From Mesorhizobium sp. (lineage in GTDB: Bacteria > Pseudomonadota > Alphaproteobacteria > Rhizobiales > Rhizobiaceae): DNA of 36,442 nt. Shown here one piece after another: positions 34,140 to 36,442 of the stretch. The notes under the pieces are model-generated. The model was not told the DNA's origin, did no database searches, and saw nothing but the letters and a program-made list of their open reading frames with translations. Made by a program: the position numbers and the translations under genes. Numbering within the stretch: position 1 is the stretch's first letter; every line of letters begins with the position of its first letter. Location: positions 1 to 36,442 of the forward strand of contig NZ_JAFKIC010000160.1 in NCBI RefSeq assembly GCF_017306585.1, given 5' to 3'.

Positions 34140-34391
34140 ATGGCTCTCTACATCAAGGATCCCCGGGTCGACGATCTGGCCGAGCAAGTCCGCATCAGCC
34201 TTGGCGCGCGCACGAAGACCGACGCCGTCCGGGCGGCTTTGCAGCATGAGCTGGAGCGGGCTTCCAGCAGAATTCCTTTGCGCGAGAAGCTGGCCGATCT
34301 GCGCGCGCGGGCGCGCAAGCAATTAGGCCCGCCGGTTGTAGGCGTCGATATGAAGAAGTTGATGGACGATCTGTGGGAGGAGGGGGAGTGA
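34140..34391 (+). CDS. vapB: VapB-type antitoxin
   Basis: This 83-residue protein has the VapB (PSK-type) pattern: an N-terminal DNA-binding segment (MALYIKDPRVDDLAEQVRISLGARTKTDAVRAALQHELERA) and a C-terminal acidic tail (DMKKLMDDLWEEGE) that would occupy the toxin active site. It neutralises VapC and represses its own promoter. Its TGA overlaps the vapC GTG start (GTGA, 34388-34391). Start ATG 34140 directly follows the double operator. Confidence 0.9.
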   Translation: MALYIKDPRVDDLAEQVRISLGARTKTDAVRAALQHELERASSRIPLREKLADLRARARKQLGPPVVGVDMKKLMDDLWEEGE

Positions 34392-34816
34392 GCTTTGTCG
34401 ATGCCTCGGTCATTGTCGCGATCCTCAACGAGGAACCGGGCTTCGAGGAACTGGAGAAGCGGCTCGGCGAGGCAGGCCGCCAATTCTATGTGTCGCCCCT
34501 GGTGCGCTTCGAAGCGGTCGCGGCCCTTGTGCGCCTGCGGCTTGTCGCGACGGAACACAAGGCCGATCGCGCCACGCTGATCGCTGATGCCCGCGAACTG
34601 GTTGACGGGTTCTTCCAGGCATTGAAGGCACGGGAAATCGCCCTGGACCACGGCATCGGTATCGGAGCGCTCGATGCGATGGCGAGCTATGGCAAGATGT
34701 CAGGACATGCAGCACAACTGAACCTGGGAGACTGTTTCGCCTATGCTGCGGCAACCGCCCATCGCTTGTCCCTGATCTACAGGGGCAGCGATTTCGCCCA
34801 CACCGATCTGGCGTAG
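34388..34816 (+). CDS. vapC: VapC-type PIN-domain ribonuclease toxin
   Basis: This 142-residue PIN-domain nuclease probably cuts a specific RNA, such as tRNA. Catalytic acidic residues are all present: D5 (SFVDASVIVAIL), E42 (LVRFEAVAAL), D115 (LNLGDCFAYAAA) and D134 (YRGSDFAHTDLA). The start is GTG 34388, overlapping the vapB stop and preceded by GGAGGGGG in the vapB end. Production is coupled to the antitoxin. The pair lies between the RNA helicase and asd and has no other partners. Confidence 0.93.
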   Translation: MSFVDASVIVAILNEEPGFEELEKRLGEAGRQFYVSPLVRFEAVAALVRLRLVATEHKADRATLIADARELVDGFFQALKAREIALDHGIGIGALDAMASYGKMSGHAAQLNLGDCFAYAAATAHRLSLIYRGSDFAHTDLA

Positions 34817-34861
34817 CGGGCACCAACGGGCGATTGACTCCTGCCGCAAACCGCGTAAAAG

Positions 34862-34885
34862 CCCGCTTCGAACGGGATCGTTTTT
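34862..34885 (+). terminator. Weak terminator after vapC
   Basis: CCCG (34862-34865) and CGGG (34873-34876) form a short stem followed by ATCG and five T residues (34881-34885). The stem is short, so efficiency is doubtful. Confidence 0.35.
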
Positions 34886-34989
34886 CGATGCGCGGCCTCT
34901 TGATGGCTCTTCTTGCATTCGATGCCCCCAGCCTCAATGCGAACCATTGGGCCGGGCGCTCCGACGCGTCCTCTCGTTCCAGCAAAACC

Positions 34990-35022
34990 ATGGCCAAGAA
35001 AACCACCACCAAAACGGTGTGA
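34990..35022 (+). CDS. Candidate attenuation leader peptide MAKKTTTKTV upstream of asd
   Basis: A 10-codon frame (ATG GCC AAG AAA ACC ACC ACC AAA ACG GTG TGA) encodes three Lys and four Thr. Its first codons pair with CTTGGCC just past the stop to form an RNA stem. Lys and Thr are end products of the pathway that Asd feeds, and Thr/Lys-rich leaders are the classical sign of ribosome-mediated attenuation. The weakness is that no ribosome site is evident before ATG 34990. The frame is open further upstream (ATG 34888, giving a 44-residue peptide with the same end), which would serve equally. Translation is not proven. Confidence 0.5.
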   Translation: MAKKTTTKTV

Positions 35023-35093
35023 TTCCCTTGGCCTAACCACCCTCTCCCGGGTCCGGCCCGGGGGACGAAACCCGCATGAGGCCGGCGGGTTTT
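34992..35093 (+). promoter_or_regulatory. Candidate transcription attenuator in the asd leader
   Basis: Three hairpins can form in a row. Hairpin 1 joins GGCCAAG (34992-34998) to CTTGGCC (35027-35033) around the Lys/Thr codons. Hairpin 2 is 35044-35064 (eight pairs including a CCCGGG-TCCGG-CCCGGG core). Hairpin 3 is a terminator: AAACCCGC (35068-35075) with GCGGGTTT (35085-35092), ending in TTTT. Competing pairs exist: GGCCT (35030-35034) with AGGCC (35079-35083), and CCGGCC (35053-35058) with GGCCGG (35080-35085). A ribosome stalled on the Lys/Thr codons would cover arm 1 and free arm 2. The mechanism is inferred from these complementarities. Confidence 0.5.
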
Positions 35094-35129
35094 CTCCAAC
35101 AACCAAGCGGAGAGGGACAGGAGATCTCT

Positions 35130-36164
35130 ATGAGTTTCAAGGTTGCGGTAGTCGGCGCCACGGGCAATGTGGGCCGCGAAATGCTGAACATTCTGGACGA
35201 GCGCGGCTTTCCGGTCAGCGAAGTGGTGGCGTTGGCGTCGCGGCGCAGCCAGGGCACCGAAGTGTCCTTCGGTGACCGCACGCTGAAGGTCAGGGCGCTC
35301 GACAGCTACGACTTTTCCGACACCGATATCTGTGTCATGTCGGCTGGCGGCAACGTCTCCAAGGAATGGTCGCCGAAGATCGGCAAGCAGGGCTGCGTTG
35401 TCATCGATAACTCGTCGGCCTTCCGCTACGACCCTGACGTGCCGCTGATCGTGCCGGAGGTGAACCCGGATGCGGTCTCGACGTTCACGCGCAAGAACAT
35501 CATCGCCAATCCGAACTGTTCGACGGCCCAGCTCGTCGTGGCGCTGAAGCCGCTGCACGATGTCGCCACCATCAAGCGCGTCGTCGTCGCCACCTATCAG
35601 TCGGTATCGGGCGCCGGCAAGGAAGGCATGGACGAGCTCTTTACCCAGACGCGCGCCGTGTTCGTCGCCGACTCGGTCGACGTCAAGAAGTTCACCAAGC
35701 GCATCGCCTTCAACGTCATCCCGCATATCGACGTCTTCCTCGATGACGGCTTCACCAAGGAAGAGTGGAAGATGGTCGCCGAGACCAAGAAGATGCTCGA
35801 CCCCAAGATCAAGCTGACGGCGACCTGCGTGCGCGTGCCGGTGTTCATCGGCCATTCGGAAGCGGTCAACATCGAGTTCGAGAAGCCGATCACCGCCGAC
35901 GAGGCGCGCGAGATACTGCGCGAGGCTCCCGGCTGCCAGGTCTTGGACAAGCGCGAGGACGGCGGCTACATCACGCCGCTCGAATCGGCCGGCGAGGACG
36001 CCACATTCATCTCGCGCATCCGCGAGGATTCGACCGTCGACAACGGCCTGTCGATGTGGGTCGTCTCCGACAATCTGCGCAAGGGCGCGGCGCTCAACGC
36101 GGTGCAGATCGCCGAACTGCTTATCGAGCGCGGCCTGATCCAGCCGAAGAAGAAGGCGGCCTGA
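35130..36164 (+). CDS. asd: Aspartate-semialdehyde dehydrogenase
   Basis: Asd reduces aspartyl phosphate to aspartate semialdehyde with NADPH, the branch point to lysine (and cell-wall diaminopimelate), threonine and methionine. It is 344 residues, full length. The N-terminal Rossmann motif is KVAVVGATGNVGREML; C130 in IIANPNCSTAQL is the catalytic cysteine; QSVSGAGKEGMDEL and RVPVFIGHSEAVNIEF carry substrate and acid-base residues; C-terminal VVSDNLRKGAALNAVQIAE is typical. ATG 35130 follows AGGAG at six bases; an in-frame extension upstream is not conserved-looking. The leader before it holds a candidate attenuator. After the gene, 36165-36442 contains no coding sequence I can support. Confidence 0.97.
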   Translation: MSFKVAVVGATGNVGREMLNILDERGFPVSEVVALASRRSQGTEVSFGDRTLKVRALDSYDFSDTDICVMSAGGNVSKEWSPKIGKQGCVVIDNSSAFRYDPDVPLIVPEVNPDAVSTFTRKNIIANPNCSTAQLVVALKPLHDVATIKRVVVATYQSVSGAGKEGMDELFTQTRAVFVADSVDVKKFTKRIAFNVIPHIDVFLDDGFTKEEWKMVAETKKMLDPKIKLTATCVRVPVFIGHSEAVNIEFEKPITADEAREILREAPGCQVLDKREDGGYITPLESAGEDATFISRIREDSTVDNGLSMWVVSDNLRKGAALNAVQIAELLIERGLIQPKKKAA

Positions 36165-36345
36165 CGGCTGTCTGTCTAGCGCTCACGGGCCGTATCGCCG
36201 CTGCCGCGGCTGGCCCTCCGCGAGGGCGCCGGACGACCGGCGGCCTGCGGTCGCGGGCTCGGCCTTCGGCCGGGGTTCTTCCTTCTCCCCGTTTACGGCA
36301 GGGCAATCGCATATGGATTCTTGCGAAGGGGACCCCCACCCTAAC

Positions 36346-36366
36346 CCTCCCCACAAGGGGGAGGGA
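36346..36366. repeat. Short palindromic repeat (CCCTCCCC-ACAA-GGGGGAGGG)
   Basis: CCCTCCCC (36346-36353), loop ACAA and GGGGGAGGG (36358-36366) form a hairpin in a context CCCCCACCCTAACCC...GGGAAC. This arrangement is familiar as a widely dispersed intergenic repeat in alphaproteobacteria; I recall it but cannot check copies. The rest of the 36165-36442 spacer is GC-rich and shows no gene; it could also hold the asd terminator. Confidence 0.6.
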
Positions 36367-36442
36367 ACGCTGCCGCGCGCGCCCTATCCATCTTCATGTT
36401 GAGGATCGAAACCTCAGTACTGGCCGCAATCAGCGCCGACCA

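Noticed and set aside
34834-35022. Independent 62-codon gene upstream of asd
   Set aside because: It starts inside the vapC 3' spacer without a ribosome site and has no recognisable domain; only its last ten codons look functional, as a leader peptide.
1-36442. tRNA, rRNA, CRISPR array, insertion sequence or prophage
   Set aside because: No direct repeats with spacers, cloverleaf-like sequence, transposase or phage protein was recognised on either strand.

Overview
The window is a high-GC chromosomal stretch from an alphaproteobacterium, most likely a Mesorhizobium-type member of the Rhizobiales. The evidence is indirect: an imuA-imuB-dnaE2 cassette behind a GTTC-N7-GTTC SOS box, scattered leuD, leuB and asd genes, GC-ending codons, and intergenic hairpin repeats that resemble those common in Mesorhizobium. 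I saw no rRNA, tRNA, CRISPR array, transposase or phage gene.

Layout. Positions 1-5760 (- strand) hold the SOS mutagenesis operon imuA-imuB-dnaE2, with dnaE2 running off the left edge. A 386-bp spacer (5718-6103) carries the LexA box and a pair of inverted 66-bp repeats. From 6104 to 8789 come small housekeeping and unknown genes: a LysE/RhtB exporter, a zincin-like metalloprotease, a YunG-like protein, a DUF1737 protein and a CitE-like lyase. An IclR regulator (8893-9699, -) then faces a binding-protein-dependent ABC operon (two permeases and a binding protein, 9845-12725). That operon has no ATPase; a 40-codon reading frame lies where one would be expected. Next is a membrane protein (DUF4173) followed by an OmpR-type regulator and a sensor kinase (13077-16930), then an FAD oxidoreductase and a lone, AT-richer glycosyltransferase-like gene.

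From 19219 to 21016 (-) lie an ArsR regulator with two SRPBCC/AHSA1 genes, and a GNAT acetyltransferase. Amino-acid biosynthesis genes leuD (21182), leuB (27441) and asd (35130) punctuate the right half on the + strand. Between and around them are a secreted protein, a giant TPR protein with a duplicated five-repeat block, RidA and VOC proteins, a GNAT gene overlapping leuB, two tandem paralogues fusing a cold-shock-like domain to DUF805, a GT4 glycosyltransferase, a DEAD-box RNA helicase and a VapBC toxin-antitoxin pair with a double operator.

Most notable: (1) upstream of asd, a 10-codon Lys/Thr-rich reading frame (MAKKTTTKTV) followed by mutually exclusive hairpins and a terminator, which looks like a transcription attenuator for aspartate-family synthesis; (2) dnaE2 is a base-composition mosaic whose catalytic core is clearly AT-richer than its two ends; (3) the ABC operon without its ATPase. 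All readings come from inspection only; no database search was possible.
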